Positions 8,794 through 17,259 of a stretch of DNA of 64,000 bases are shown here, piece after piece. The stretch comes from JBBATK01 sp040398805 (GTDB lineage: Bacteria > Bacteroidota > Ignavibacteria > Kapaibacteriales > NICIL-2), in the NCBI GenBank assembly GCA_040398805.1, contig JBBATK010000003.1, forward strand, positions 124,001 through 188,000, in the 5' to 3' direction. Under the pieces are notes generated by a model. It worked only from the letters and a program-made list of their open reading frames with translations. It did not search any database and was not told where the DNA came from. The translations under genes were made by a program, and so were the position numbers. Numbering within the stretch: position 1 is the first letter of the stretch; every line of letters begins with the position of its first letter.

Positions 8794-10296
8794 TCACCGG
8801 GCCCGGGTGCCATGTGAGCGCAGGACGAACAGGCTATACACGGTATCGACCGATACGGACGAGCCAAGTGATGGAGCCGTGACGGTGATGCTATCGACGA
8901 GCGAACAGCCGTCTAAGTTTGCGCGGACAACCTGTTTTTTTTCCAGAACGATGTACTCGGCGACCGCGACCTGACGTGCTCTGCGCTCAGGGTACGCCTT
9001 GTCAAGATAGTAGTCGTCTATGCGGAAATCATATCCGAGACCTTCCGCCGCATACCAGAGCAGCCCGTCGCCGAAGACCCGTGAACCACGTGGAATGACG
9101 TTTTCCAAGGAACGTCGGAGCACCTCGGGGTCTCGCTCCTGCCATTGCGTGATAGCAGCTATCAAACGTCCACCCGGGCCGACCGCAAACATCACCGTCA
9201 CGATCGCCACGACGACATACCGGCTGGTCATACGGACGACGGTACCGCCAGCGCGTTCGACGTCGGCAAGGAGCAGTCCGAGCATGATGACGGCGATGAC
9301 CACAGGATAGAGCACGTAGAACCCGACGTCTTTGGTCATGAAGAGCACGTTGAAGACGAAAGCGGACACGAACCAGATCATGATCATCATATGATCAATG
9401 CGACGTCTTTTCACTACCGAGCCGCTGAACAGGATGACAACTGCCAGGTAAAGGGCCGGAGCGAATGGCGCGCGGGCGAAATCGCGCGGGTATCGAGCTA
9501 CTTCATCAACGAATCGTTCCCATAGGGACGAGGACGCAAGATGATCGCTGCCATGACGCAGGAACTGTCCGGCGAAGGCGGCCCATTCGCCGGAGAACCA
9601 TGCAGAGGAAACCCACACCACCGGTAGCGCCAGACCGCTCATGATCAGCAGCGGAAGATGTTTGCGTCGCATAGGGACGAACAAGGCATGGGCAAGGACT
9701 ATGCCCGCACCCATGCCGGCGGCGATGGGGTGGGACATACCGGCAGCACCTAAGGCAAAGCCGGTGGCCACACTCCATGAAGGTCGAGACGTATCGAGGG
9801 CTTTCAAGGAGGAATGAATGGCGACAAGGAGGAAGAAGATGCACATGCTGTCCATACGACCCGACCGCGAGAGAAAAGAGAAGAGCGGGTCCGCAGCAAG
9901 CACTGCCGATGTGAGCACGATGACGATCGTGGGCGACCGGAATCGTCCAAGGATCATTCCCAGCACCACGAGAGAAGCACCGGCGAAAAGGAGGGGCGGG
10001 ATGCGTGTCTGCCATATACCGAAACCGAATACGGAGTAGGAGCACGCGGTCACGAGCGTTTGCAGGGGCGGCTGCCAATAGTAGCCGCGAGCGAACTCGG
10101 GTACGTCGGAAAACACCGAGGAACGGACGTGACCGTTCATCACCCACTCCCGTGCGGCATCGTTCAAGGTGGCCTCATCAACCCACAGCAATGGTGAACG
10201 CGTCAACCCGAGCAGATTGAACGCGATGAAGACAACGGCGATGATGAAGATGGAACGTCGCACGGTCGGGGGATTCGTTGACAACGGGACACTCAC
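8794..10296 (-). CDS. GT39/ArnT-type polytopic glycosyltransferase
   Basis: A 500-residue GT-C fold membrane glycosyltransferase of the PMT/ArnT (GT39) group, using a lipid-linked sugar donor at the periplasmic face. Evidence: about ten or more hydrophobic segments, a first periplasmic loop carrying the acidic motif LWVDEATLND (about residues 36-46) and the YYWQPPL stretch, and a short soluble C-terminal domain. The start is a GTG at 10296 overlapping the stop of the O-antigen ligase gene (GTGA, 4 bp), implying translational coupling. Acceptor unknown; with the ligase and Wzz-like protein it would decorate a surface polysaccharide or lipid A-like molecule. Confidence 0.85.
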   Translation of the reverse strand: MSVPLSTNPPTVRRSIFIIAVVFIAFNLLGLTRSPLLWVDEATLNDAAREWVMNGHVRSSVFSDVPEFARGYYWQPPLQTLVTACSYSVFGFGIWQTRIPPLLFAGASLVVLGMILGRFRSPTIVIVLTSAVLAADPLFSFLSRSGRMDSMCIFFLLVAIHSSLKALDTSRPSWSVATGFALGAAGMSHPIAAGMGAGIVLAHALFVPMRRKHLPLLIMSGLALPVVWVSSAWFSGEWAAFAGQFLRHGSDHLASSSLWERFVDEVARYPRDFARAPFAPALYLAVVILFSGSVVKRRRIDHMMIMIWFVSAFVFNVLFMTKDVGFYVLYPVVIAVIMLGLLLADVERAGGTVVRMTSRYVVVAIVTVMFAVGPGGRLIAAITQWQERDPEVLRRSLENVIPRGSRVFGDGLLWYAAEGLGYDFRIDDYYLDKAYPERRARQVAVAEYIVLEKKQVVRANLDGCSLVDSITVTAPSLGSSVSVDTVYSLFVLRSHGTRAR

Positions 10297-11702
10297 GATG
10301 GTGAACGGAAACGTTCATCGAAACGTTCAGCAATCGAGACGCCCGCGAGAGCGAAGGCGAGGACGAACACCGCACTTCGGAAGAAGAAGATGGCAGCGGT
10401 GATGTTCTCGATGAACATACCCGTCAGGGTGAGAAAACAGGAGATGGCGATGACGCGAGCGATGGTGGACCGCATGCGTCGGGCGACGAAGAACGACCGG
10501 ATCACAGCGGCGATGAGAACGCAGTATTGAAGAAGCGCTCCGATGAGTCCGAACGAAAAGACCGGTGCGAGAAGTCCGTTATGGATGTAGGTCTTCTGTA
10601 TGGATTGACCGATGATCCCGTCGTATCCTTTATACACCGCGGCAAGTCCGTATCCCGATACCGGATTCTGCTCGATGTATTTGGCCACGGTGCGCGACTC
10701 GTACACGCGATTACCTACCGCTTGATCCTTCTTCACATTGGACGAGGACGTGAACCGGTTCGCAATGACCTTTGTCACCAAGGTGGCGGTAGGACCGAAC
10801 ACGACGGTGATCGCGCCGTAGGTGATTCCCGAAAGGCCGACCAGCAGGATGAGGGTGCGCCACCGTTCCTTACGCACGAAGAAGAATTGTGCGATGATGA
10901 TGCAGAACAGGAAACCGAGCCATGTGGTACGCGCATACGTGGTGACGAGTCCGACGACGAACAGGAGCGAGAGGGTCAATGGCACGAGACGTCTCCACGA
11001 AAGCCGGTCATGGACAGCCCAGACGAAGGCGCTGATCGACGACATGAGGAACACATGCGGGATGACGCGGCGTCCGGCTATCTGGAACGCATACTCACTG
11101 GATTTGACGATGGAACGATAGTCGATGATGGACTTCAAGGTGAGTCCGACGACGATGACGGTGAGCAGCACCACGAAGCGACGCAAGACGTCGCGGTCTG
11201 TACAATACACCCGCACCGGGAAATAGTAGAGGACAAGGATGCCGATGCTGTACGTGCGAAGCCAATCGAGGACCGTCGTACCCTGAACGACCGCAATGAT
11301 GACATTCACGGTCATGAACACCATATACAGCACCAGCAAGGAATCGAAACGGTTTTCGACAAGTCGGCGGCGAGTCACGAGCATACTGTATAACAGCCAC
11401 ACATAGAGTCCACCGATCAGGAACACACCCAGCGCCACGTCGGTAGCGGATACACCGACCTCGCTGGAGGAGAAGAACACGGGAAGAGAGAGTGCCACCG
11501 CATAGAGCCACAATTCCGGTCGGCGGATTCCCAAGAACACGACGGCGACACCGGCACTGACGACAAGGGGAAGAAACCACAGTTCGAGCACCGTCGACAC
11601 AACCACGATACCGACGACGGCCAAGGCAGCAAGCACGGCACTTGCGGGATGCACGCGCGCGTCATCGAGGTTCCACCAAGATCGTTGGTGAGCGGTGATC
11701 AT
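10293..11702 (-). CDS. O-antigen ligase/polymerase family membrane protein (Wzy_C)
   Basis: A 469-residue polytopic membrane protein of the WaaL/Wzy family. About ten to twelve hydrophobic segments flank a large periplasmic loop that contains the family-type region around VYESRTVAKYIEQNPVSGYG and QKTYIHNGLL (the H-N-x-x-L motif used by O-antigen ligases). The ATG at 11702 overlaps the stop codon of the Wzz-like gene by 4 bases (ATGA), which decides the start against longer in-frame alternatives. It either polymerises repeat units or ligates the polysaccharide to a lipid or protein carrier; sequence alone does not separate the two. Confidence 0.88.
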   Translation of the reverse strand: MITAHQRSWWNLDDARVHPASAVLAALAVVGIVVVSTVLELWFLPLVVSAGVAVVFLGIRRPELWLYAVALSLPVFFSSSEVGVSATDVALGVFLIGGLYVWLLYSMLVTRRRLVENRFDSLLVLYMVFMTVNVIIAVVQGTTVLDWLRTYSIGILVLYYFPVRVYCTDRDVLRRFVVLLTVIVVGLTLKSIIDYRSIVKSSEYAFQIAGRRVIPHVFLMSSISAFVWAVHDRLSWRRLVPLTLSLLFVVGLVTTYARTTWLGFLFCIIIAQFFFVRKERWRTLILLVGLSGITYGAITVVFGPTATLVTKVIANRFTSSSNVKKDQAVGNRVYESRTVAKYIEQNPVSGYGLAAVYKGYDGIIGQSIQKTYIHNGLLAPVFSFGLIGALLQYCVLIAAVIRSFFVARRMRSTIARVIAISCFLTLTGMFIENITAAIFFFRSAVFVLAFALAGVSIAERFDERFRSPS

Positions 11703-12871
11703 GCAGCATTCTCTGATGAGACACGGGCGAGCTCCCGGCGAAGGGAGCGTATGCGGGCCTGGATGAGGACGATGAGACATCCCAGGAAGAAGGCACCGAT
11801 ACCCGCGCCAAGGATGAGGAGACTGCGTTTGGGACGGGATTTCTTTTGCGGCGCTTGTGCCTCATCGACCACGTACAATGACGGCGAGAGTTTGTTAAGG
11901 TCCAGTTTCACCTGCTCGAACGACGGAAGAAGAAAGGCCTTGAGCTTGATGAGCGCTTCGAGTTCCGCGGTCATTCTGATGTACGGGAGCGCAGTCCCTG
12001 CCGCATCGGCGAGAGACGAGTTACCGAGAAATCCGGAGCCGCCCTCCGCTTCCGCTTCTTTCGCCTGCAACTCACGCACCACGGTGTTCTGCTGTTGCGT
12101 GATGGGATCGTCCTTGCCATACGAACTCTCGAGGATCGACGCAGCCACCTGCGCTTTCATTTTCTGCGCCTTGAGTTCCGCCAGCGCCGTGGCCGCGGCT
12201 TTCGCCTGGTCGGCCGGAGAGAAGAGCTTGTTGTTCCTGCCGTACCGGCTGATGGAGTCGCGTAACTCGGAGATCTGCCGATCAGTGGCCGTCACCTTGG
12301 ATTCATACTGCTTGTAGAGCACTTCCGTTTCGGCGCGATCCAAACGGGCCGACAGTTCATTCGCCTCGCGAATGATGAAGTTGGCCATATCCGCTGCCCT
12401 CTTCGGATCGGTATCGTCGATACTCACGGTATAATTGCCTTCCGCTTCCACATTGATGGCCAAACGATCGCTGAGCTCTTCGCGGATCTTGGTCATGGCG
12501 GTGTCGGGCAGACCGTATGCCTGGGCAAGTTTGAATGTGAAGATGAGCGAGTCCTGTATCTGTCTGCTTTGCAACAGAACGACAAAGTCGAAACTCTCCC
12601 CTTTCTTTCCGCCGATCTTCGTCAGTCCGAATTCGCGAAGCGTCGTGCTCACCGAACTCATGGCGGCATCAAGGGTGGAGGATGATTTCCTCGGAGGAAC
12701 GGCGCTGACGGTGGCCGTATAGATGTTCGGCAATTGGAACGCCAATATGCCGGCAACGATGGCCGCCACGACGGACAGACCGATGATGTACTTCGCGTTG
12801 CGAAGCAGCATTCTTAGCACCACGTACGAACCCTCTCTCGTACCACCGCTCACTGTTTCTACGTCGCTCAT
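11699..12871 (-). CDS. Polysaccharide chain-length determinant (Wzz-like)
   Basis: A 390-residue protein with the polysaccharide co-polymerase topology: short cytoplasmic N-terminus, membrane segment about residues 28-48, a large periplasmic domain with a long coiled coil (roughly 190-290), a Pro-containing segment before the second membrane helix (PQKKSRPKRSLLILGAGIG, about 345-372) and a short cytoplasmic tail (RIRSLRRELARV). There is no C-terminal tyrosine kinase, so it is the Wzz/PCP-1-like type. It forms an overlapping unit with the O-antigen ligase and GT39 genes and follows purE by 28 bases. It would set the modal length of the surface polysaccharide. Confidence 0.88.
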   Translation of the reverse strand: MSDVETVSGGTREGSYVVLRMLLRNAKYIIGLSVVAAIVAGILAFQLPNIYTATVSAVPPRKSSSTLDAAMSSVSTTLREFGLTKIGGKKGESFDFVVLLQSRQIQDSLIFTFKLAQAYGLPDTAMTKIREELSDRLAINVEAEGNYTVSIDDTDPKRAADMANFIIREANELSARLDRAETEVLYKQYESKVTATDRQISELRDSISRYGRNNKLFSPADQAKAAATALAELKAQKMKAQVAASILESSYGKDDPITQQQNTVVRELQAKEAEAEGGSGFLGNSSLADAAGTALPYIRMTAELEALIKLKAFLLPSFEQVKLDLNKLSPSLYVVDEAQAPQKKSRPKRSLLILGAGIGAFFLGCLIVLIQARIRSLRRELARVSSENAA

Positions 12872-12899
12872 GTTTTCCTCAACTCTGTACCGAAACGAT

Positions 12900-13391
12900 T
12901 CACCCGTTCACCAGGACGGAATTCTTTTCTCTGGAACCTGCCGCGAGCTCTCGTTTGTATTCCATGATCTTCGAACAGATCTCGGCATCCTGAGCACCAA
13001 GTATCTGAGCCGCCAGGATTCCGGCATTTTTTCCGCCGCCGATGGCGACACTTGCAACGGGAACGCCGGCAGGCATCTGCACGATGGAATATAAGGAATC
13101 CACGCCGGCAAGATGCTTCGATGGTATGGGAACGCCGATGACGGGAAGGGGCGAGTGCGACGCAATCATTCCCGGCAAGTGAGCTGCACCACCGGCACCC
13201 GCGATGATGACCCGGATACCGCGCTCGTGCGCCGTTCTTCCGTACTCGGCCATATCGTCCGGCGTGCGGTGCGCAGAGACGATGCGGATTTCGTGAGGAA
13301 TGCCGAACACATCAAGCATGTCCGCCGCTTCTCGCATCACCGGCAGATCCGAGTCGCTGCCCATTATCACTCCTACCTTCGGCTGTTTCAT
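12900..13391 (-). CDS. purE: N5-carboxyaminoimidazole ribonucleotide mutase
   Basis: A 163-residue class I PurE, which converts N5-CAIR to CAIR in purine synthesis. The family signatures are all present: GVIMGSDSDLPVM (phosphate/ribose binding), SAHRTPDDM, GAGGAAHLPGM and GVPIPSK. The ATG at 13391 is preceded by an AAGGTGG Shine-Dalgarno-like sequence five bases away, which favours it over the ATG at 13412 that would overlap the stop of engB. No purK is next to it. It lies 10 bases after engB and before wzz, so it is probably a passenger in this operon. Confidence 0.97.
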   Translation of the reverse strand: MKQPKVGVIMGSDSDLPVMREAADMLDVFGIPHEIRIVSAHRTPDDMAEYGRTAHERGIRVIIAGAGGAAHLPGMIASHSPLPVIGVPIPSKHLAGVDSLYSIVQMPAGVPVASVAIGGGKNAGILAAQILGAQDAEICSKIMEYKRELAAGSREKNSVLVNG

Positions 13392-13401
13392 GATAACCAC
13401 C

Positions 13402-14031
13402 TTATTGATCATTCATTCCTGATTTCGCCGGCAATTGCCAATTCTCCGTTGCGCGCTTCACAGCGCCAATCACGTGGTCACGTCCGAGCTTCTCCACGGT
13501 GGAGAATAAAACGACACCTCGACAGAAAGCGCATTGCGACACCAAATGCCCGATCTGTTCTGCGCGTTCCTTCCGGTGTGCTTCCTTGATCTTGTCGATC
13601 TTCGTGAGCACGATGATGTAGGGTCGCTGATTGAGCTCCAGCATCTCGATGCACTGCAGATCGATAGGCTGGGGATCGTGTCGGGAATCGACGAGCACGC
13701 ATACAAGAGCAAGCTGCTCTCGATGCAGCAGATACTCCCACACCAAGGCGCTCCACTTCTCGCGCTCATCTCGCGATACCTTCGCGTAGCCGAAACCGGG
13801 GACATCGACGAACATCCACTTCGATTCTACGGGAAAGAAGTTGATCTGCTGCGTCTTTCCGGGCGTGGCGCTCACTTTGGCCATGGCGCGGTCACGGACG
13901 ACGAAGTTAAGCAACGACGACTTGCCGACGTTCGAGCGTCCAACGAACGCGATCTCGGGGAACGGCGATTCAGGGAAGTCCGCCGTTGCGGCAGCCCCCT
14001 TCAAGAATCCCGCCTTCAACGTCTGTTTCAT
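13402..14031 (-). CDS. engB: Ribosome-biogenesis GTPase YsxC/EngB
   Basis: A 209-residue EngB-type GTPase acting in assembly of the large ribosomal subunit. G1 is GRSNVGKSS, followed by the switch regions and G3 in DVPGFGYA, and G4 LTKIDK. The ATG at 14031 gives the usual short N-terminus (MKQTLKAGFLKG); the open frame continues upstream for 57 codons across the ribosomal-operon terminator and is not coding. Placed directly after the terminator of the ribosomal superoperon and first of a run engB-purE-wzz-ligase-GT39. Confidence 0.96.
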   Translation of the reverse strand: MKQTLKAGFLKGAAATADFPESPFPEIAFVGRSNVGKSSLLNFVVRDRAMAKVSATPGKTQQINFFPVESKWMFVDVPGFGYAKVSRDEREKWSALVWEYLLHREQLALVCVLVDSRHDPQPIDLQCIEMLELNQRPYIIVLTKIDKIKEAHRKERAEQIGHLVSQCAFCRGVVLFSTVEKLGRDHVIGAVKRATENWQLPAKSGMNDQ

Positions 14032-14085
14032 GTCTGTGCTTCTTTCGTGCTCACGCAAGCGCAAGGGATGGATACGTACGGCCGT

Positions 14086-14121
14086 AAAAAGAAAAACACC
14101 GAAGCGTTTCTGCTTCGGTGT
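14086..14121 (-). terminator. Intrinsic terminator of the ribosomal superoperon
   Basis: A perfect 10-bp stem (14096-14105 with 14112-14121, six-base loop) followed on the minus strand by a T-rich run (TTTTCTTTTT). It lies 22 bases beyond the stop of rplQ and so closes the str-S10-spc-alpha transcription unit before engB. Confidence 0.9.
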
Positions 14122-14143
14122 CCTGGTATCCTGTATGTCAATG

Positions 14144-14869
14144 TCAATCTGCGCTGCCTGCCGAGGCGTCCGCAGAGGTCGTGTCCGAACTCTCGCCGCC
14201 ACCTTCTACTTCGCCGGCGGTCGGTGTGTCCGTGTTCGAGGTGTCCTCGAAGGCCGGTGCCGACTCCGCTGCCGGTGCGGTTTCCTCTACCTGAGGCACC
14301 GCTTCTTCCTGTACCGCCTCGTCGGTGGCTGCCAGAGGAGCAGCGATGGCTGCTACGTCAGAAACCGTATCTGTCTGCTTCGGTGCTGCTGCCTTCGGAG
14401 CCGACTTCTTTGCAGCAGGCTTGCGCTTTTTGTCCTTCAAGGACACAACGCCGTCCTGCTTTGCGGCCCAGTCGACCAACTGGATGATCGCCTCCTCGGC
14501 ACCGTCGCCACGACGTTGACCAAGTTTGATGACGCGCGTATATCCACCGGGACGCTCCAAAACGGCCGGAGCGATTTCGTCGAACAACGCTTGAAGCGCT
14601 TTCTTGTCCCTGATGACCTTGCCCACTTCACGACGGGCGTGAACATCCACGTGACCGTTGGCGAATTCGCCATTACGCTCACGGACGAAGGCGATCTTCG
14701 CGCGTGTGATCAGCTTCTCGATGTACGGACGCAGTTCCTTTGCCTTGGCAAGGGTCGTGGTGATACTCTTCGAGTCGCTGATGATGAGCGATGTAGCCAT
14801 GTTGCTCATCAATGCCCGACGGTGACTCCATGTGCGACCCAACTTGCGGCCTGATACTAAGTGTCTCAT
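14144..14869 (-). CDS. rplQ: 50S ribosomal protein L17 with long acidic tail
   Basis: A 241-residue L17. The first 145 residues or so are a normal L17 (MRHLVSGRKLGRTWSHRRAL at the start, VHARREVGKVI, PGGYTRVIKLGQRRGD). It then carries about 95 extra residues: a Lys/Ala-rich linker (KKRKPAAKKSAPKAAAPK) and an Ala/Glu/Ser/Thr/Asp-rich acidic tail ending GSAD. E. coli L17 has 127 residues, so the protein is nearly doubled. The tail looks disordered. Last gene of the superoperon, after rpoA. Confidence 0.97.
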   Translation of the reverse strand: MRHLVSGRKLGRTWSHRRALMSNMATSLIISDSKSITTTLAKAKELRPYIEKLITRAKIAFVRERNGEFANGHVDVHARREVGKVIRDKKALQALFDEIAPAVLERPGGYTRVIKLGQRRGDGAEEAIIQLVDWAAKQDGVVSLKDKKRKPAAKKSAPKAAAPKQTDTVSDVAAIAAPLAATDEAVQEEAVPQVEETAPAAESAPAFEDTSNTDTPTAGEVEGGGESSDTTSADASAGSAD

Positions 14870-14913
14870 AATCCTCGTTCGACGTTATTCGTAATCAAAT
14901 CTATTCCTGAACC

Positions 14914-15936
14914 TTAGGCTTCCGTCGTCTTCGGCGAATCCTTAAGGTATTTCTCGACATTCATTCCAAAGACAAGTCCCATTCCCTTGACCGTTTCCGT
15001 CAACTCGGAAAGCGACTTACGACCGAAGTTGCGGAACTTGAGCAGGTCGGTCTCTTGCAACACCACGAGCTCTGCAACCGTCTTGATATTGGCTGCCTTC
15101 AAGCAGTTGTGGGCGCGCACAGAAAGTTCGAGATCGTCGACCTGTGTTTCCAGGAGGCGACGCACTTTTTGGAACTCTGCGGACTTGCTTTCCTCTTCCA
15201 CGGGATCGGCCGACGTCTTCGCTGTCGTGTCCGCCTTCTGACTGAAGTCGAAACCGACGAAAAGATTCACGTGGTCCAGAAGAATCTTGGACGCCTGCTG
15301 AACCGCATCAAGCGCGGCAATGCTTCCGTCCGTCGTCACATCCAGGACCAGCTTCTCATAGTCCGTCTTCTGGCCTACACGGAAGGGTTCGACGTTATAG
15401 ATGACGTTCTTGATGGGCGTATAGATGGCGTCGATAGGGATCATTCCCACGGGGAATTCCGTCGTGACCTGCTCTTCAGCGGGGACGTATCCTTTGCCTT
15501 TGGCAATGCGAAGTTCCACTTCGAATTCCGCGTCGTTGGCGAGTGTGGCGATATGATGGGTGGGCTCGAGAACAGTGACACCGGTCGTAGCATCCTGGAT
15601 GCTCTGCGCGACCCATGTTCCCGGTCCCTTCACCTTGAAGGTGACACGGACGGGCTTCGAGTCCTCAAGCTTCACACGTACTTCCTTCAGATTGAGGATG
15701 ATTTCGCTCATATCCTCGACGACGCCTGCAATGGTCTGGAATTCGTGCACGACACCGCTGATCTTGATGCCGACGATGGCAGCACCATGGATGGAGGAGA
15801 GAATCACACGACGTAGCGCGTTCCCTACCGTCACGCCATAGCCTTCCTCGAGCGGTTGCAATGCGAATTTTCCGTGATACAAGGATCCGGTATCGTCCGA
15901 CATTACACGCTCTGGCATTTGCATCGCTGTATTCAT
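14914..15936 (-). CDS. rpoA: DNA-directed RNA polymerase alpha subunit
   Basis: A 340-residue alpha subunit. The N-terminal assembly domain is clear (LQPLEEGYGVTVGNALRRVLL-type segment near residue 26), then a linker rich in Asp/Thr/Glu, and the C-terminal helix-hairpin-helix domain (VDDLELSVRAHNCLKAANI, TDLLKFRNFGRKSLSEL) that contacts promoter DNA and activators. It directly follows rpsK after 113 bases; the usual intervening rpsD is absent. Confidence 0.98.
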   Translation of the reverse strand: MNTAMQMPERVMSDDTGSLYHGKFALQPLEEGYGVTVGNALRRVILSSIHGAAIVGIKISGVVHEFQTIAGVVEDMSEIILNLKEVRVKLEDSKPVRVTFKVKGPGTWVAQSIQDATTGVTVLEPTHHIATLANDAEFEVELRIAKGKGYVPAEEQVTTEFPVGMIPIDAIYTPIKNVIYNVEPFRVGQKTDYEKLVLDVTTDGSIAALDAVQQASKILLDHVNLFVGFDFSQKADTTAKTSADPVEEESKSAEFQKVRRLLETQVDDLELSVRAHNCLKAANIKTVAELVVLQETDLLKFRNFGRKSLSELTETVKGMGLVFGMNVEKYLKDSPKTTEA

Positions 15937-16049
15937 ACGCTCTCTTTCTCTACAATATTTATAATTCTCTTTGGGATAACGATGGTCCGCACGTCATTGC
16001 ATGCTCGACATTCGACAAGCAGGGCTATGTCCATTCGAGCACCGCGGTC

Positions 16050-16436
16050 TTAGACGCGACGACGCTTCGGCGGACGGCAACCGTTGTGCGGGATGGGCGT
16101 CTTGTCCATGATGGACAGGACTTCCAATCCTGCGGCTGATAGCGCTCGGATCGCCGCCTCACGGCCGGATCCCGGACCACGGACGCTTACATCGACCTTG
16201 CGCAAACCCATTTCGAATGCTTCACGGGCCGCCTTCTCGGCAGACACCTGAGCTGCGTACGGAGTGTTCTTCTTCGAACCACGGAATCCGTTCTTACCGG
16301 CCGACGACCAGGTGAGTACGTTACCATAGGAATCCGCTATCGTGACAATAACGTTGTTGAATGTCGCACGGATGAACGCCTTGCCATGGACATCGGCAAC
16401 GATTTTGCGTTTTACTTTTCTTTTTGCGGCTGCCAT
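16050..16436 (-). CDS. rpsK: 30S ribosomal protein S11
   Basis: A 128-residue S11 from the platform of the small subunit. Basic N-terminus (MAAAKRKVKRKI), then FIRATFNNVIVTIAD, GFRGSKKNTPYAAQ and the conserved C-terminus PIPHNGCRPPKRRRV. An ATG two codons upstream (16442) is equally possible. Confidence 0.98.
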   Translation of the reverse strand: MAAAKRKVKRKIVADVHGKAFIRATFNNVIVTIADSYGNVLTWSSAGKNGFRGSKKNTPYAAQVSAEKAAREAFEMGLRKVDVSVRGPGSGREAAIRALSAAGLEVLSIMDKTPIPHNGCRPPKRRRV

Positions 16437-16504
16437 TCTCATTCTTCAATAGTTTCAAAATCTGTTCTACGGTCGCAGCGACGTTGTCGCCACGACATGG
16501 GAGA

Positions 16505-16882
16505 TTACTTACGAGCTGCCTTCTTCTTGCCGGCAACCGTCTTTCTTCTGCCCTTACGCGTACGGCTGTTCGTACGTGTACGCTGTCCGCGTACCGGGAG
16601 TCCTTTACGATGGCGAAGTCCGCGGTATGCTCCGATGTCCATCAATCGCTTGATGTTCAATTGGATCTCGGACCGCAACTGACCCTCGACCTTGTATTCG
16701 GACACGGCCGTACGAATGCGCGCGATCTCATCGTCGGTCCACGTCTGAACACGCTTACTCTCGTCAACACCCGCTTTGGCAAGGACTTCTTGCGCTGCGG
16801 TCTTGCCGATTCCAAAAATGTATGTTAGACTTATTACCCCACGCTTGTTACGCGGAAGGTCGATACCTGCAATACGTGCCAT
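16505..16882 (-). CDS. rpsM: 30S ribosomal protein S13
   Basis: A 125-residue S13 from the head of the small subunit: MARIAGIDLPRNKRG start, YIFGIGKTAAQE helix-turn region, and the tRNA-contacting basic tail GLPVRGQRTRTNSRTRKGRRK. A little longer at the C-terminus (KTVAGKKKAARK) than E. coli (118 residues). Confidence 0.98.
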   Translation of the reverse strand: MARIAGIDLPRNKRGVISLTYIFGIGKTAAQEVLAKAGVDESKRVQTWTDDEIARIRTAVSEYKVEGQLRSEIQLNIKRLMDIGAYRGLRHRKGLPVRGQRTRTNSRTRKGRRKTVAGKKKAARK

Positions 16883-16891
16883 TGAATCTCC

Positions 16892-17008
16892 TTAGCCTTG
16901 ACGCTGTTTCATTCGTGGATTTTTCTTGTTGATAACGTAGACACGACCCTTGCGACGAACAATCTTGTCGTTCGGATCACGCTTCTTCACTGATGCTTGT
17001 ACTTTCAT
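16892..17008 (-). CDS. rpmJ: 50S ribosomal protein L36 (zinc-free form)
   Basis: A 38-residue L36, read directly from the sequence between rpsM and infA. It starts MKVQASVKKRDP and ends NPRMKQRQG, matching the family length of 37-38. The Cys/Cys/Cys/His zinc ribbon of the classical protein is replaced by Asn/Asp/Asn and neighbours, so it is the C-minus form common in Bacteroidota. The gene is 9 bases upstream of rpsM. Confidence 0.95.
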   Translation of the reverse strand: MKVQASVKKRDPNDKIVRRKGRVYVINKKNPRMKQRQG

Positions 17009-17034
17009 ATCACACTTCCAAGAAATTGGTTTTT

Positions 17035-17253
17035 CTACTTAAATCTGTACGTGATGCGCCCTTTAGACAAATCATAAGGGGAGAGCTCCACGGTCACTTT
17101 ATCGCCGGCAAGGATCTTGATGAAATTCATCCTCATCTTGCCGCTGATATGCGCCAAAACCTTATGACCATTATCAAGCTTGACGATGAACTGGGTGTTA
17201 GGAAGCACTTCCTCAATCACACCGTCTACCTTAATAAGATCCTGTTTGGGCAT
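17035..17253 (-). CDS. infA: Translation initiation factor IF-1
   Basis: A 72-residue IF-1, exactly the usual length, a single OB fold: MPKQDLIKVDGVIEEVLPN, GHKVLAHISGKMRMN and PYDLSKGRITYR. It lies 6 bases after map and before rpmJ, the classical spc-operon end order. Confidence 0.98.
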   Translation of the reverse strand: MPKQDLIKVDGVIEEVLPNTQFIVKLDNGHKVLAHISGKMRMNFIKILAGDKVTVELSPYDLSKGRITYRFK

Positions 17254-17259
17254 ATTCTG

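Noticed and set aside
8794..8812. Palindrome ACCGGGCCCGGGT near the GT39 stop codon
   Set aside because: No loop room for a terminator hairpin and no T-run follows.
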